Shown: positions 1-8,441, counted from the stretch's first letter. The stretch: DNA of 64,000 bases from JANYLB01 sp963837715 (GCA_963837715.1 CAWIOF010000002.1:2170001-2234000); one strand, 5' to 3'. The notes: generated by a model not told the origin, from the sequence alone. Made by a program: numbers and translations.

Positions 1-740
1 TCCTCGGACTCGACCCGGCGGTCGACGGTTCGAAGATCCGCGGCCGGCTCGGGGTCGTCCCCCAGGAGGACACGCTCGATCTCGAGCTCACCGTGCGCGA
101 GAACGTGCTGATCTACGGCCGCTACTTCGACCTCCCCCGCGCCGAGATCCGCACCCGGGCCGACGAGCTCCTCGAGTTCGTCCAGCTCACCGACCGCAGT
201 GGCGACCGAGTCGACTCCCTCTCGGGTGGGATGAAACGGCGGCTCACCATCGCCCGGGCGCTCGTGAACCGGCCCGATCTCGTTCTGCTCGACGAACCGA
301 CCACCGGCCTCGATCCGCAGGCCCGTCATCTCGTGTGGGACCGCCTCTACCGGCTCAAGCGGCAGGGCGCGACGCTCGTGCTCACGACCCACTACATGGA
401 CGAGGCCGAACAACTCTGCGACCGACTCGTGATCATGGACGACGGGAAGATCGTCGCCGAGGGCTCACCGCGCGAGCTCATCGAACGGCATGCCACCCGA
501 GAGGTCGTGGAGCTGCGGTTCCACGACGAGGCCGAACAGGCGGCTGCGCTCCCACGCCTGAGGTCGGTCGGCTCACGCATCGAAGAGCTGGCCGACCGGG
601 TGCTCCTCTACACCGACAGGGGCGAGGCCGACGTCGAGCAGCTCTCCCGCGAGGGAGTGCACCCCGAGGCGCTGCTCGTTCGGCGCGCCTCGCTCGAAGA
701 CGTGTTCCTCACGCTCACCGGCCGCACCCTGGAAGAGTGA
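1..740 (+). CDS. ABC exporter ATP-binding protein, DrrA/CcmA-like (5' partial)
   Basis: Nucleotide-binding subunit of an ABC-2 type exporter; it hydrolyses ATP to drive the two permeases encoded just downstream. The open frame runs in from the window edge (first full codon at base 3), so the Walker A loop lies outside the window. Visible are the Q-loop (VVPQED), signature LSGGMKRR, Walker B LVLLDEP followed by TTGLDPQ, and the H-loop TTHYMDEAE. The C-terminal tail ends in the ASLEDVFLTLTGR element usual for drug/lipid exporters of the DrrA and NodI group. The stop overlaps the next start (TGATG), implying translational coupling. Substrate unknown. Confidence 0.93.
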   Translation, partial: LGLDPAVDGSKIRGRLGVVPQEDTLDLELTVRENVLIYGRYFDLPRAEIRTRADELLEFVQLTDRSGDRVDSLSGGMKRRLTIARALVNRPDLVLLDEPTTGLDPQARHLVWDRLYRLKRQGATLVLTTHYMDEAEQLCDRLVIMDDGKIVAEGSPRELIERHATREVVELRFHDEAEQAAALPRLRSVGSRIEELADRVLLYTDRGEADVEQLSREGVHPEALLVRRASLEDVFLTLTGRTLEE

Positions 741-1513
741 TGGCGACTCCCCTCGCGGTTCGCGTCGCGACGCACCAGGCCCGCGTCTACCTCCGGTTCT
801 GGCGGAGTTCGGTGTTCGCCTACGTACTGAGCCCGGTGCTCTTCCTCGCCGCGATCGGCGTCGGACTGGGCGACATGATCGATCAGCAGAACACCACCGT
901 CGGCGGCTTCTCGTACATCGTCTTCGTCGCTCCCGGCCTGATGGCCGCGGCCGCGATGCAGGGCGCCGCGGCCGATTCCCTCTGGCCGATCATGGCGGGG
1001 GTCAAGTGGATTCGCGTCTTCCACGCGATGGTCGCGACCCCGATCCGGCCGCGCGACGTGTACGACGGGACCGTTGGATCGACCGTCGTTCGGGCTGCGC
1101 TCGGTGCGACGGTGTTCCTCGTGGTCGCCGCCCTCTTCGGCGCGGTGCCGTCGTTCTGGGGTGTGCTCGCGATCCCTGCCGCCGCGCTGTGTGCGGGTGC
1201 GTTCTCCGCGCCGCTCACCGCGTTCTCGGCTACGCAGGAAACCGATCTGCGCTTCCCCGTGATCATGCGCATGGTGATCCTCCCGCTGTTCCTGGTGTCG
1301 GGAACCTTCTTCCCCGTGTCGCAGCTCCCGGGTTGGCTCCAGCCCCTCGCGTGGTTCTCCCCGTTGTGGCACGGCGTCGTCCTGTGCCGCGATGCCACCA
1401 CCGGGACCCTCGGTCCGGGAAGTGTCCTCGTCCACACCGCGGTGCTCGTCGCGTGCATCGGGGTCGGGCGGGCCTGGGGTGTCCGCAGCTTCACCCGGCG
1501 GCTCGGGCAATGA
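740..1513 (+). CDS. ABC-2 type transporter permease (first of pair)
   Basis: Membrane subunit of about 257 residues with an ABC-2 fold. A hydrophilic N-terminus (RVYLRFWRSS) precedes about six hydrophobic segments, including AYVLSPVLFLAAIGVGL and a late ILPLFLVSGTFFPVSQLP segment, the usual ABC-2 signature region near the last third. The start chosen is the ATG that overlaps the ATPase stop. A much longer open frame extends upstream, but it is antisense-like noise inside the ATPase gene. It probably forms a heterodimer with the next permease, which is of similar size and layout. Confidence 0.88.
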   Translation: MATPLAVRVATHQARVYLRFWRSSVFAYVLSPVLFLAAIGVGLGDMIDQQNTTVGGFSYIVFVAPGLMAAAAMQGAAADSLWPIMAGVKWIRVFHAMVATPIRPRDVYDGTVGSTVVRAALGATVFLVVAALFGAVPSFWGVLAIPAAALCAGAFSAPLTAFSATQETDLRFPVIMRMVILPLFLVSGTFFPVSQLPGWLQPLAWFSPLWHGVVLCRDATTGTLGPGSVLVHTAVLVACIGVGRAWGVRSFTRRLGQ

Positions 1514-1550
1514 CGCTCCGCCGCGTGAGATCAGGCCCGAGGTCGCGCCG

Positions 1551-2315
1551 ATGAGCATCCTGTTCGCAAAGGTGATCGAGCGGAACTTCCTCGCCTACCG
1601 ACGCATGTGGGTGATCTTCCTCACCGGGTTCGTCGAGCCACTGCTCTTCCTCCTCTCGATCGGCGTCGGCGTCGGCCAACTCGTCGGTTCCGTCGTCGTC
1701 CCGGGGGTCGGGCCGGTGCCCTACGACGTGTTCGTCGCACCGGCACTGCTCGCGACGTCGGCGATGAACGGATCCGTGTTCGACACCACCTTCAACTTCT
1801 TCTTCAAGTACAAGTACGCGAAGAGCTTCGATGCGATGCTCGCGACGCCACTCGGCACCACCGACGTCGCGCTCGGTGAGATGGGTTGGGCGTTGCTCCG
1901 GGGCACCATCTATGCGGCAGCGTTCCTCGGGATGATGGTCCTGTTCGGCCTCGTGCAGTCGTGGTGGGCAGTCCTCGCGATCCCGGCCGCGATGCTCATC
2001 GGCTTCGCGTTCGCGGGTGCGGGCATGGCCGCGACCACCTGGATGCGGTCATTCGTCGACTTCGACTACGTGAACATCGCGCTCGTCCCGATGTTCTTGT
2101 TCTCGGCGACGTTCTTCCCGCTCTCGCGGTATCCCGAGGCGCTGCAATGGGTGGTGCGTCTGACCCCGCTCTACCAGGGCGTGGCCATCGAGCGTTCGCT
2201 CGTGCTGGGCGACCTCCATTGGACCCTGCTGCTCAACATCTCGTACCTGGCGGTGATGGGACTCGTCGGTGTCCGCATCGCCGGCAAGCGGCTGACCAAG
2301 CTGCTCCAGCCCTGA
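1551..2315 (+). CDS. ABC-2 type transporter permease (second of pair)
   Basis: Second ABC-2 membrane subunit, about 254 residues, similar in length and pattern to the preceding gene: N-terminal RNFLAYRRMW, several hydrophobic helices, and ALVPMFLFSATFFPLSRYP near the C-terminus, matching the SGTFFPVSQLP region of its partner. It follows 37 bp after the first permease on the same strand, so the three genes read as one operon encoding an ATPase plus heterodimeric permease. An ATG at 1551 gives the full N-terminal amphipathic helix. Substrate cannot be inferred. Confidence 0.88.
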   Translation: MSILFAKVIERNFLAYRRMWVIFLTGFVEPLLFLLSIGVGVGQLVGSVVVPGVGPVPYDVFVAPALLATSAMNGSVFDTTFNFFFKYKYAKSFDAMLATPLGTTDVALGEMGWALLRGTIYAAAFLGMMVLFGLVQSWWAVLAIPAAMLIGFAFAGAGMAATTWMRSFVDFDYVNIALVPMFLFSATFFPLSRYPEALQWVVRLTPLYQGVAIERSLVLGDLHWTLLLNISYLAVMGLVGVRIAGKRLTKLLQP

Positions 2316-2335
2316 CTGCTCCGAATCCGCGCGGG

Positions 2336-3910
2336 TCAGCTCGCCTCGACCGCGAACGCGCCGCGCATGAACGGGTGGACCCGGCAGAAGTACGTGTAGG
2401 TGCCGGGCGCGAGGTCGGCCGGCGTCTTCCACGACAACGTCCCCGCCGTCGGGGTTCCCGCGTCGCCGAGTTGCCCGGAGTCGAACTGCACATCGGCGTC
2501 GGCGAGCGGGTAGGCGATCCCAGTGGCGCGGTTGCACGGTGCCTTGCACGCAGTGAGGGAGTGCCAGATCCCGGCTTCCTTCGGCGCGTCGACGTTGAAG
2601 TACGTGAGCTGCCCCCCGGCCTTCACCGCGGGCACGGTGCCGTCGCCCATGAGGTCGCCCACGCCGTAGAGGAAGTCGTCGATGTCGATCGGTTCCGCCG
2701 GGTCGACGTCGACCGGCTCGAACTTCAACGGGTTGTCGTATCTGACGACCTTGCCACCGTGGTGGTCGTTCTCGGCGAGGTGGCCGTGCGCGAGCGTGCC
2801 CCGCTGGTCGACCCGCGTCTGGAACGGATCGCGACCGGTGGTCCCGTCGGCCATGAACACGACCATGATCCCCATCGACTCGTACCACGAGGCGCGACTG
2901 GAGTCGTAGGTCGTCGTCATCGACAAGACGTCGCCCTTGCGGACCTGCACGTTCCAGCCGGGCCGCGTGATCGTCATGGCGACGTCCCACGACACCGCGC
3001 CGGCGGGCTCGAAGTACTTCGCCTTGGACTGGAACAGGTGCGCGGTGTCGCTGTCGATCGACCGCTTCGCGTCGTCGCTCGCGGTCGCGCCGGCGCCATC
3101 GCGGCGGAGCCAGAGGTCGTCGTGGAGGCCACCCGGATGGAGGTGTCCGCCGGTCCCGATCAGGACGCCGTCGCGGTCGACGGTCCACTCGTTCTTCGGG
3201 GCGCCTCCCGCGTAGGGGTCGGTCGCCTGCGTCGGGTAGGTGTACGTGCCGTCGGTGCCCGACCCCTTGATCGCGTCGAACACGGGGTAGACCTCACCGT
3301 TCTGGACGTCCATCCAGATCGGTCGTGCCGGCTGGATGCCCTCGGCTGCCGGGGCATCGGCCGCGATGAAATCGATGTCGTAGGTGATGAACACCTCGAA
3401 CGGCGCCGGGGTGAGGTCGTGCACCATGTAGTTGATCGTCCACCGGTCGTCGGCGCGGTAGGCGTACCCGTACCCCTCGGGGAGCTCCATCTGGGTCTTC
3501 TCCTCACCGGCGGCGAAGAACCGCTCCGGGAGGTTGGTGCGGGTCGAGTCCTTGGCCGAGTTGTTCAGCCAGACCCCGTGGTGCAGGTGGATGACATCGA
3601 CCGGCGGGACCTTCCCGTTGGCCTTCGTGATGTTCGGCCGGATGCCGACGATCCAGCCGTCGACCTCGGGCTTCGGCACCTGCCCCTTGCTGAACTCGAT
3701 GGTGTTCTGACCGGGCTTGATGCTGACCGGGCCGTACTCGAAGTGCAGGCGCTCGACCCCGTCGGCCGAGACCGCCGTCGCCTTCCCGGAGGAGTCGTCG
3801 GACTCCTTCGCTCCCGCGGGCAGGCCACCCGCCAGTCCGGTGAGCATCGCGGCCACCGCAACGAGCGCGCCGACCGTCAGGACCATTCGGATCTTCGTAC
3901 GTCCCCCCAT
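2336..3910 (-). CDS. Secreted protein with SURNod19/PHM-like region and C-terminal cupredoxin domain
   Basis: Predicted exported protein of 524 residues. The ATG at 3910 gives a clean signal or anchor segment (residues about 9-30, VLTVGALVAVAAMLTGLAGG); a longer in-frame extension upstream is arginine-rich and unlikely. The central region has HLHHG (residues 108-112) and GGHLHPGG (254-261), a spacing of His pairs like that in copper-binding SURNod19 and peptidylglycine-monooxygenase-type folds. The last about 110 residues look like a plastocyanin-type cupredoxin ending YFCRVHPFM, with Cys509, His512 and Met515 as plausible type-1 copper ligands. Extracytoplasmic copper binding is well supported; catalytic activity is inference. 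It is convergent with the ABC operon, with a 20-bp gap. Confidence 0.72.
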   Translation of the reverse strand: MGGRTKIRMVLTVGALVAVAAMLTGLAGGLPAGAKESDDSSGKATAVSADGVERLHFEYGPVSIKPGQNTIEFSKGQVPKPEVDGWIVGIRPNITKANGKVPPVDVIHLHHGVWLNNSAKDSTRTNLPERFFAAGEEKTQMELPEGYGYAYRADDRWTINYMVHDLTPAPFEVFITYDIDFIAADAPAAEGIQPARPIWMDVQNGEVYPVFDAIKGSGTDGTYTYPTQATDPYAGGAPKNEWTVDRDGVLIGTGGHLHPGGLHDDLWLRRDGAGATASDDAKRSIDSDTAHLFQSKAKYFEPAGAVSWDVAMTITRPGWNVQVRKGDVLSMTTTYDSSRASWYESMGIMVVFMADGTTGRDPFQTRVDQRGTLAHGHLAENDHHGGKVVRYDNPLKFEPVDVDPAEPIDIDDFLYGVGDLMGDGTVPAVKAGGQLTYFNVDAPKEAGIWHSLTACKAPCNRATGIAYPLADADVQFDSGQLGDAGTPTAGTLSWKTPADLAPGTYTYFCRVHPFMRGAFAVEAS

Positions 3911-3990
3911 GGAGCCGAACGGTAGCGGGAACCTGCCGCGCGCGTCATCCACGCCGTACGCTGCCGCCGGACAGGTCGTGGAGGTCCGCC

Positions 3991-4566
3991 GTGTCGACTC
4001 GAACGTGGCTCGCAACCGACTACTACGAGGTCCTCGGCGTCGAACCCGGGGCCAGTTCCGAGGAGATCGGGCGCGCCTTTCGCGCCTCGGCCAAGGACCT
4101 CCATCCCGACCGCACCGACGACCCCGACTCGAGGGCACGGTTCACGGCACTCTCCGCGGCCTACGGCGTGCTGGGGAACGCACGACGACGGGCCCACTAC
4201 GACGAACTGCGCGCCGAACCGCAGGATCACCCTCGCGGTGCGAGCCCGGCCCCTGCTCCGGCTCCCGCCCCGGACCGCACCCCACCGGCGAGACCGCCCG
4301 ACGACGAGACCCGGCCCCTCAGCGTGCGGGCCCTCCCCGAGCGCCGGCACGGCCGCTGGGCCTCGATCGGCGGGATCGCGCTGCTCGTCACGGGCATCGC
4401 GGCCGCGGGGCTCGTCGCCTGGCTCGTCGCCGCGGGCCCGGGCGCCGCCGAGAACGGTTCCGACCCGACCGGCCGCCTCCTCACGCTGGGCCTCGTCGCC
4501 GCGAAGTTGATCGTCGTCGGCATCGTCTTCCTCGTCCTCGGGAACCGACGCCGTCGCCACCCCTGA
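3991..4566 (+). CDS. DnaJ-domain membrane protein
   Basis: Protein of 191 residues starting at GTG 3991. Residues about 8-75 form a J domain: DYYEVLGVEPGAS, the HPD tripeptide in LHPDRTD, and the helix IV region YDELRAEP. There are no G/F-rich or zinc-finger domains, so this is a type III J protein. A Pro/Ala-rich linker leads to two hydrophobic segments (about residues 125-150 and 165-185), predicting a membrane-anchored co-chaperone that would recruit DnaK. It is divergent from the secreted copper protein and followed by a copy of the dispersed repeat, then tRNA genes. Confidence 0.82.
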   Translation: MSTRTWLATDYYEVLGVEPGASSEEIGRAFRASAKDLHPDRTDDPDSRARFTALSAAYGVLGNARRRAHYDELRAEPQDHPRGASPAPAPAPAPDRTPPARPPDDETRPLSVRALPERRHGRWASIGGIALLVTGIAAAGLVAWLVAAGPGAAENGSDPTGRLLTLGLVAAKLIVVGIVFLVLGNRRRRHP

Positions 4567-4579
4567 CCTCGCGCGGCCT

Positions 4580-4650
4580 GGTCCGCGCCGCTGGCTCTAT
4601 CGCCCACCGGTTGACGGAGGGCACTCGCCCACCGGTTCCGCTTCCTCCCT
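4580..4650 (-). repeat. Dispersed GSIAHR-type intergenic repeat, copy 1 (shortened)
   Basis: About 71 bp between the DnaJ gene and tRNA-Arg. Read on the minus strand it has the family order: AGGGAGGAAGCGGA, then CCGGTGGGCGA, then GAGCCAGCGGCGCGG. The terminal block corresponds to CCGGTGAGCGATCGAGCC in the best copies (9.2 and 52.9 kb). The most diverged of six copies in the window. Confidence 0.6.
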
Positions 4651-4709
4651 GGTCCAGTATGGGCGTGGCGCGTCGAACCGGTAGGATGGTCGGGTCCCGC
4701 GGAGGACCT

Positions 4710-4782
4710 GCGCCCGTAGCTCAGGGGATAGAGCGGCTGCCTTCTAAGCAGTTGGTCGGAGGTTCGAATCCTCCCGGGCGCA
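4710..4782 (+). tRNA. tRNA-Arg (anticodon TCT)
   Basis: 73 nt cloverleaf. The acceptor GCGCCCG pairs with CGGGCGC, the anticodon arm is GCTGC-CTTCTAA-GCAGT, and the T arm is GGAGG-TTCGAAT-CCTCC. The anticodon is TCT (AGA/AGG-type Arg codons). CCA is not encoded. Confidence 0.95.
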
Positions 4783-4815
4783 CGGAGCCGGGTTCACGCC
4801 CGACTGCTCCTGCAT

Positions 4816-4893
4816 GGTGGCCGTAGCTCAGTTGGCTAGAGCGCCGGGTTGTGATCCCGGAGGTCGGGGGTTCGAAACCCCTCGGTCACCCCA
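4816..4893 (+). tRNA. tRNA-His (anticodon GTG)
   Basis: Cloverleaf with acceptor GTGGCCG/CGGTCAC and the extra G at -1 (4816) opposite discriminator C, the identity element of tRNA-His. The anticodon arm is CCGGG-TTGTGAT-CCCGG, with anticodon GTG. The T arm is GGGGG-TTCGAAA-CCCCT, and CCA appears to be encoded at 4891-4893. Confidence 0.95.
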
Positions 4894-4933
4894 CCCGCGT
4901 CGCCGAACCCGGCGACGCGCGCGCTCGCCCGGT

Positions 4934-5833
4934 TCATTCCTCGCGGAGGATCCCCCGGAACCCCGCTTCGAGGTCGGGGTAGACGAACTCGAAACCGGCT
5001 GTCGACAGCACCGCCGGCAGCACCCGCTGGCCGTTCACCAGGAGGGTCTCGACCAGTTCGGAGCCGAAACGGACCTTCAGCGGCAGCAGCGGCGTGGGGA
5101 GCACCGACGGCCGATGCAGCACCGTCGCCAGGGTGCTCGTCAGCTCACGGTTGGTCGCGGGGTTCGGCGCGGTCAGGTTGACAGGGCCGGTGACCTGCTC
5201 GTGATCGAGAGCGAAGGTGATGGCGCGGATCTCGTCGACGAGGGTGATCCAGCTCATGTACTGGTTCCCCGAACCCGTTCGTCCGCCGATGCCGAGCTTG
5301 AACGGGAGAAGCAATCGCTTGAGCACACCACCCTTCGGCGAGAGCACGATCCCCGTCCGGAGCAGCACGACCCGGATCCCTGCCGCGGCGGCCGGTGCGG
5401 TGGCCTGCTCCCATGCCACCGCGACCCGGGCCGCGAAGTCGTCGCCGGGCGGGCTGTCCTCGGTGAGCTCTTCGTCGCCCCGGTCGCCGTAGTACCCGAC
5501 CGCCGATGCCGAGAGCATCACCGACGGCTTCTCGTCGCGCCCGGCGAGGGTGCGCGCGAGCAGATCGGTGCCCTTGGTCCGACTCTCCAGGATTCGGCGC
5601 TTCTGCTCGGGGGTCCACTTCTTCTCACCGATCCCCTCGCCCGCGAGATGCACGACGGCACCCACACCGTCGAACGCGGAGGCGTCGATCGCTCCACCTT
5701 CGGGATCCCACGTTCGTGAACCGGCCGCGCCCGATCCGCGTCGGAGCCTGACGACGGAATGCCCTGCCGCCTCGAGTGCCGGCACGAGGGCCGATCCGAT
5801 GAATCCACTGGAACCGGTGATGAGAACGTCCAC
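4934..5833 (-). CDS. TIGR01777-family NAD(P)-dependent epimerase/oxidoreductase
   Basis: Protein of 299 residues with an N-terminal Rossmann fold. MDVLITGSSGFIGSALVPAL carries the GxxGxxG nucleotide-binding motif of extended SDRs. VVHLAGEGIGEKKWTPEQKR and SASAVGYYGDRGDEELTED are diagnostic of the TIGR01777 group (YfcH and plant SulA-like proteins), whose substrate is unsettled. The YYG segment supplies the catalytic-type tyrosine. The C-terminal LPLKVRFGSELVETLLVNGQRVLP matches the family DUF1731-type tail. It lies alone between tRNA-His and tRNA-Lys and is transcribed towards tRNA-His. Confidence 0.88.
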   Translation of the reverse strand: MDVLITGSSGFIGSALVPALEAAGHSVVRLRRGSGAAGSRTWDPEGGAIDASAFDGVGAVVHLAGEGIGEKKWTPEQKRRILESRTKGTDLLARTLAGRDEKPSVMLSASAVGYYGDRGDEELTEDSPPGDDFAARVAVAWEQATAPAAAAGIRVVLLRTGIVLSPKGGVLKRLLLPFKLGIGGRTGSGNQYMSWITLVDEIRAITFALDHEQVTGPVNLTAPNPATNRELTSTLATVLHRPSVLPTPLLPLKVRFGSELVETLLVNGQRVLPAVLSTAGFEFVYPDLEAGFRGILREE

Positions 5834-5910
5834 GCCCCCACCGTACGCACCCGGGCGACACCGCGGATCATCCGCCGGTGATCCGAGTGCCCGCCCGCTA
5901 GCATGACCCC

Positions 5911-5984
5911 GCGCCGCTAGCTCAACTGGTTAGAGCAAGTGACTCTTAATCACTAGGTTCGGGGTTCGAGTCCCCGGCGGCGTA
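5911..5984 (+). tRNA. tRNA-Lys (anticodon CTT)
   Basis: 74 nt cloverleaf. The acceptor GCGCCGC pairs with GCGGCGT (one G-U), the anticodon arm is AGTGA-CTCTTAA-TCACT, and the T arm is CGGGG-TTCGAGT-CCCCG. Anticodon CTT. No encoded CCA. Confidence 0.95.
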
Positions 5985-6036
5985 CTCAGCTCAGCGCTTC
6001 TCCACCATTTCCCCGGGCGCGGCGGGTCGCTCATCG

Positions 6037-6312
6037 TCAACTCTGGTCGTTCGACTGGTTCCGGCGGCCGGCGCGCCGGGCCCGGTACAGGACCAGCCAG
6101 CCGATGAGCGCGCCGACGACGGCGGTGACGAGCAGGATCACGATCATCGGCGCCCGGAAGTCGCCGAAGACCCAGCCGACGCGGACGCTCCTCCGGTTGT
6201 CGATCGCGAAGGCGGCCACGAGGAGCACGAGGACGGCTGCGAGCGTGAGCCGGATCAGCGTGCCGACGTCGCGGGACGCTTCCTCCGTGGCCGGACGGTC
6301 GTCGTCGGGCAT
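6037..6312 (-). CDS. LapA-like (DUF1049) two-helix membrane protein
   Basis: Small membrane protein of 91 residues. The ATG at 6312 is preceded by a strong AGGGAGG ribosome-binding site, so the longer open frame upstream is not used. After a polar N-terminus there is TM1 (LTLAAVLVLLVAAFAI), then DNRRSVRVGWVFGDFRAPMI, then TM2 (VILLVTAVVGALIGWLVLY) and a basic tail. This two-helix layout, with a short loop containing the N-x-x-x-V-x-V element, is that of the LapA/DUF1049 family. Role in this lineage unknown. Confidence 0.75.
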   Translation of the reverse strand: MPDDDRPATEEASRDVGTLIRLTLAAVLVLLVAAFAIDNRRSVRVGWVFGDFRAPMIVILLVTAVVGALIGWLVLYRARRAGRRNQSNDQS

Positions 6313-6358
6313 GGCTCGACCCTCCCTCGTTCGCGTGACGCCAACCGTACGCGCTCGG

Positions 6359-7168
6359 TCAGGCCAACCGGCCGATCTCGCGGAGCAACCCCCCGCTCGA
6401 GAGGAGCCGTCCGGTGCACTCGTCGACGGAACATGTCGCAAGGTAGGCCGCGGCTTCGGCCATGTGCTCCACCGGTTCGAAATCGCTCGTGTCGACCCGC
6501 CCGGCCATGACCGTCGCGGCGCCCTCCGTGAGCACGCCCGTCACCGGCGCGAGCCCGTTCACCGTGATCCCCGCGTCGAAGACCTCGGCGGCGAGGCCGG
6601 TCGTGAATCGTTCCAGCGCGGCCTTCGCCGCACCGTAGGGAGTGGTCGAGGTCCCCATGGCAACCGCCGGATACGGCGGCCCGATCGGGTGCGCCGTGGT
6701 GGCACTCGAGATGTTGACGATCCACCCGCTCCCCTGGGCCCGCATCGCCGGCACCACGGCCTGGGCCAGGTCGACCGGCGCGTGGACGTTGACCTCGAAC
6801 AGCAGCTCCCGGCGCCGGAGGGGCATCTCGGCGACCGGGGCGTAGATCGCAGCGGCAGCGTTGTTGACCAGGATGTCGACGGGACCGAGCGCGGCTGCGA
6901 CCGCGGGCACGATCCGCGCCCGGTCGTCGGGGTCGGTGAGATCCGCGGCGACCGCGTACCCGGCGACGCCCTGCGCCTCGATCGCCTCCACGGTCTCCCG
7001 CAGCGAACCGGTCAACTTCGCGGTCGGTGCAGCGTCGAGCGTGCGGGCGGTCACCGCGACCGCAGCACCCGCCCGGGCGAGCCGCACCGCGATCGCCGCG
7101 CCGATCCCCCGGCTGGCGCCGGTGACGAGCGCGACCCGGCCACGACAGTCGGGACGGTCACCCGGCAC
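6359..7168 (-). CDS. SDR family oxidoreductase
   Basis: Classical short-chain dehydrogenase of 269 residues. The cofactor motif is TGASRGIG (residues 16-23), followed by NNAA in the fourth strand. The catalytic Ser is in VNISSAT and the catalytic Tyr-x-x-x-Lys in YGAAK. TART after the second strand suggests NADP preference; this is inference. Its start overlaps the end of the upstream DegT-fold gene by 11 bp (7158-7168), so the two are probably co-transcribed. The C-terminal CTGRLLSSGGLL lacks the usual G-G-W/D end. Substrate unknown. Confidence 0.88.
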   Translation of the reverse strand: MPGDRPDCRGRVALVTGASRGIGAAIAVRLARAGAAVAVTARTLDAAPTAKLTGSLRETVEAIEAQGVAGYAVAADLTDPDDRARIVPAVAAALGPVDILVNNAAAAIYAPVAEMPLRRRELLFEVNVHAPVDLAQAVVPAMRAQGSGWIVNISSATTAHPIGPPYPAVAMGTSTTPYGAAKAALERFTTGLAAEVFDAGITVNGLAPVTGVLTEGAATVMAGRVDTSDFEPVEHMAEAAAYLATCSVDECTGRLLSSGGLLREIGRLA

Positions 7169-8369
7169 GCGAGGTCAAGACGTCGTCGATCACACCGCAG
7201 ACGAAGTCGACGTCGTCGTCGGTGAGCCCGTGATTGCACGGCAGGATCAAGCCGTGCTCCATCACCCGGTCGGCATTCGGGTATCCCCCCGGATCGGCTC
7301 GGTGCGTCACACCCCGCATCATCGGTTGTCGGGTCACGTTGCCGGTCCAGACCATTCGGGTGTCGACGCCGCGCTGCTCGAGCGCGTGCTGGAAGTCGGC
7401 CCGTCGGAGGCCTGCCTCGGGCCGGATCACGAAGGGGTACGAGAGCCACGCGGTCTCGAGCCCGTCGAGCTGGCGGGGAAGCTCGAAGAGGTCGGGGAAG
7501 CGAGCGAAGAAGTCGGAGTAGCGGGTGAAGTTGCGCTGCCGGACCTCGTAGTTGTGGGCCAACTTCGAGAGCTGCACGAGTCCGAAGGCCGCGCCGAGCT
7601 CCGACGGTTCGAAGTTCCACCCGAGCTCCTCGAACACGAAGAGGCTGTCGTACTCCATGCCGTCGACCTCTGCGAGGAACCGGGTATCGCCTTTGCGCGA
7701 GCCGTAGAACTGCACCTCGCTGCTGCGTCCCCACCGTCGGAGGAGCAGCCCGCGATCGCGAAGCAGTTCGTCGTCGAGCAGGACCATCCCGCCGTTCCCC
7801 GCAGCAGTGATGATGTGCGACTGCGCGAAGCTCGTGACGCTGAGGTCGGAGCGCGCACCCGTCGGTGTTCCGCGAAGTGTCGCCCCCAGCGCGTCGCAGG
7901 AGTCCTCGATCACCGGGATCCCACGCGCGTCGGCGATCACGCGGACACGGTCCCAGTCGGGTGCGTTCCCGATCAGGTTGGGCAGCAGGATCGCCCGGGT
8001 GTCGGGACCGATCAGTCGCTCGAGCGCATCGAGATCGACGTTGTAGGTGTCGGGCTCGACGTCGACGAACACGGGCACGAGGCCGGCCCGAACGATCGGG
8101 GCCACGTCGGTCGAGAACGTGAGCACCGACGTGACGACCTCGGATCCCACCGGGAGGTCGAGGAGCTCGACGGCGAGGTAGAGCGCCGACGATCCCGAGT
8201 TGACCGCGATGCCGTGGCGCTTGCCGAACAACGCCGCGACGGCCTCCTCGAACGCTTTCACCCGGCGGCCGATCCGGAAGGCCGTCGGGCCCGAGCGCAG
8301 CACCTCGATGCAGGCCTCGATCTCCGCCTCGTCGTGCACGCTGCCGGCGTAGAGGATCCGCTTGTCCAT
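7158..8369 (-). CDS. DegT/DnrJ/EryC1-fold enzyme, ColD/E1-like 3-dehydratase type (His replaces PLP lysine)
   Basis: Protein of 403 residues with a type I PLP-enzyme fold: NSGSSALYLAV (phosphate and cofactor site), TFSTDVAPIVRAGLVPVFVD, EDSCDALGAT, and C-terminal RMVWTGNVTRQP. At the position where sugar aminotransferases carry the Schiff-base lysine, the sequence reads SFAQSHIITAAGNGG, with His185 instead of Lys. Known family members with this Lys-to-His change are ColD (GDP-4-keto-6-deoxymannose 3-dehydratase) and the E1 enzymes of CDP-sugar C3 deoxygenation. A nucleotide-sugar 3-deoxygenating role is therefore more likely than transamination. No ferredoxin-type E3 reductase lies nearby, favouring the ColD-like mode. 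It is co-oriented and overlapping with an SDR. Confidence 0.8.
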   Translation of the reverse strand: MDKRILYAGSVHDEAEIEACIEVLRSGPTAFRIGRRVKAFEEAVAALFGKRHGIAVNSGSSALYLAVELLDLPVGSEVVTSVLTFSTDVAPIVRAGLVPVFVDVEPDTYNVDLDALERLIGPDTRAILLPNLIGNAPDWDRVRVIADARGIPVIEDSCDALGATLRGTPTGARSDLSVTSFAQSHIITAAGNGGMVLLDDELLRDRGLLLRRWGRSSEVQFYGSRKGDTRFLAEVDGMEYDSLFVFEELGWNFEPSELGAAFGLVQLSKLAHNYEVRQRNFTRYSDFFARFPDLFELPRQLDGLETAWLSYPFVIRPEAGLRRADFQHALEQRGVDTRMVWTGNVTRQPMMRGVTHRADPGGYPNADRVMEHGLILPCNHGLTDDDVDFVCGVIDDVLTSRAG

Positions 8370-8441
8370 GCACGCGTTCTAGGCGGTCGCGCCGCCCGGG
8401 GTCCAGCCTGGGGAACCGAGCGGTTCAATACACTCCCCGCG

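Noticed and set aside
1886..3925. Open frame of 679 codons on the plus strand
   Set aside because: Antisense to the secreted copper protein and part of the second permease; arginine/valine-rich composition is typical of GC-rich shadow frames.
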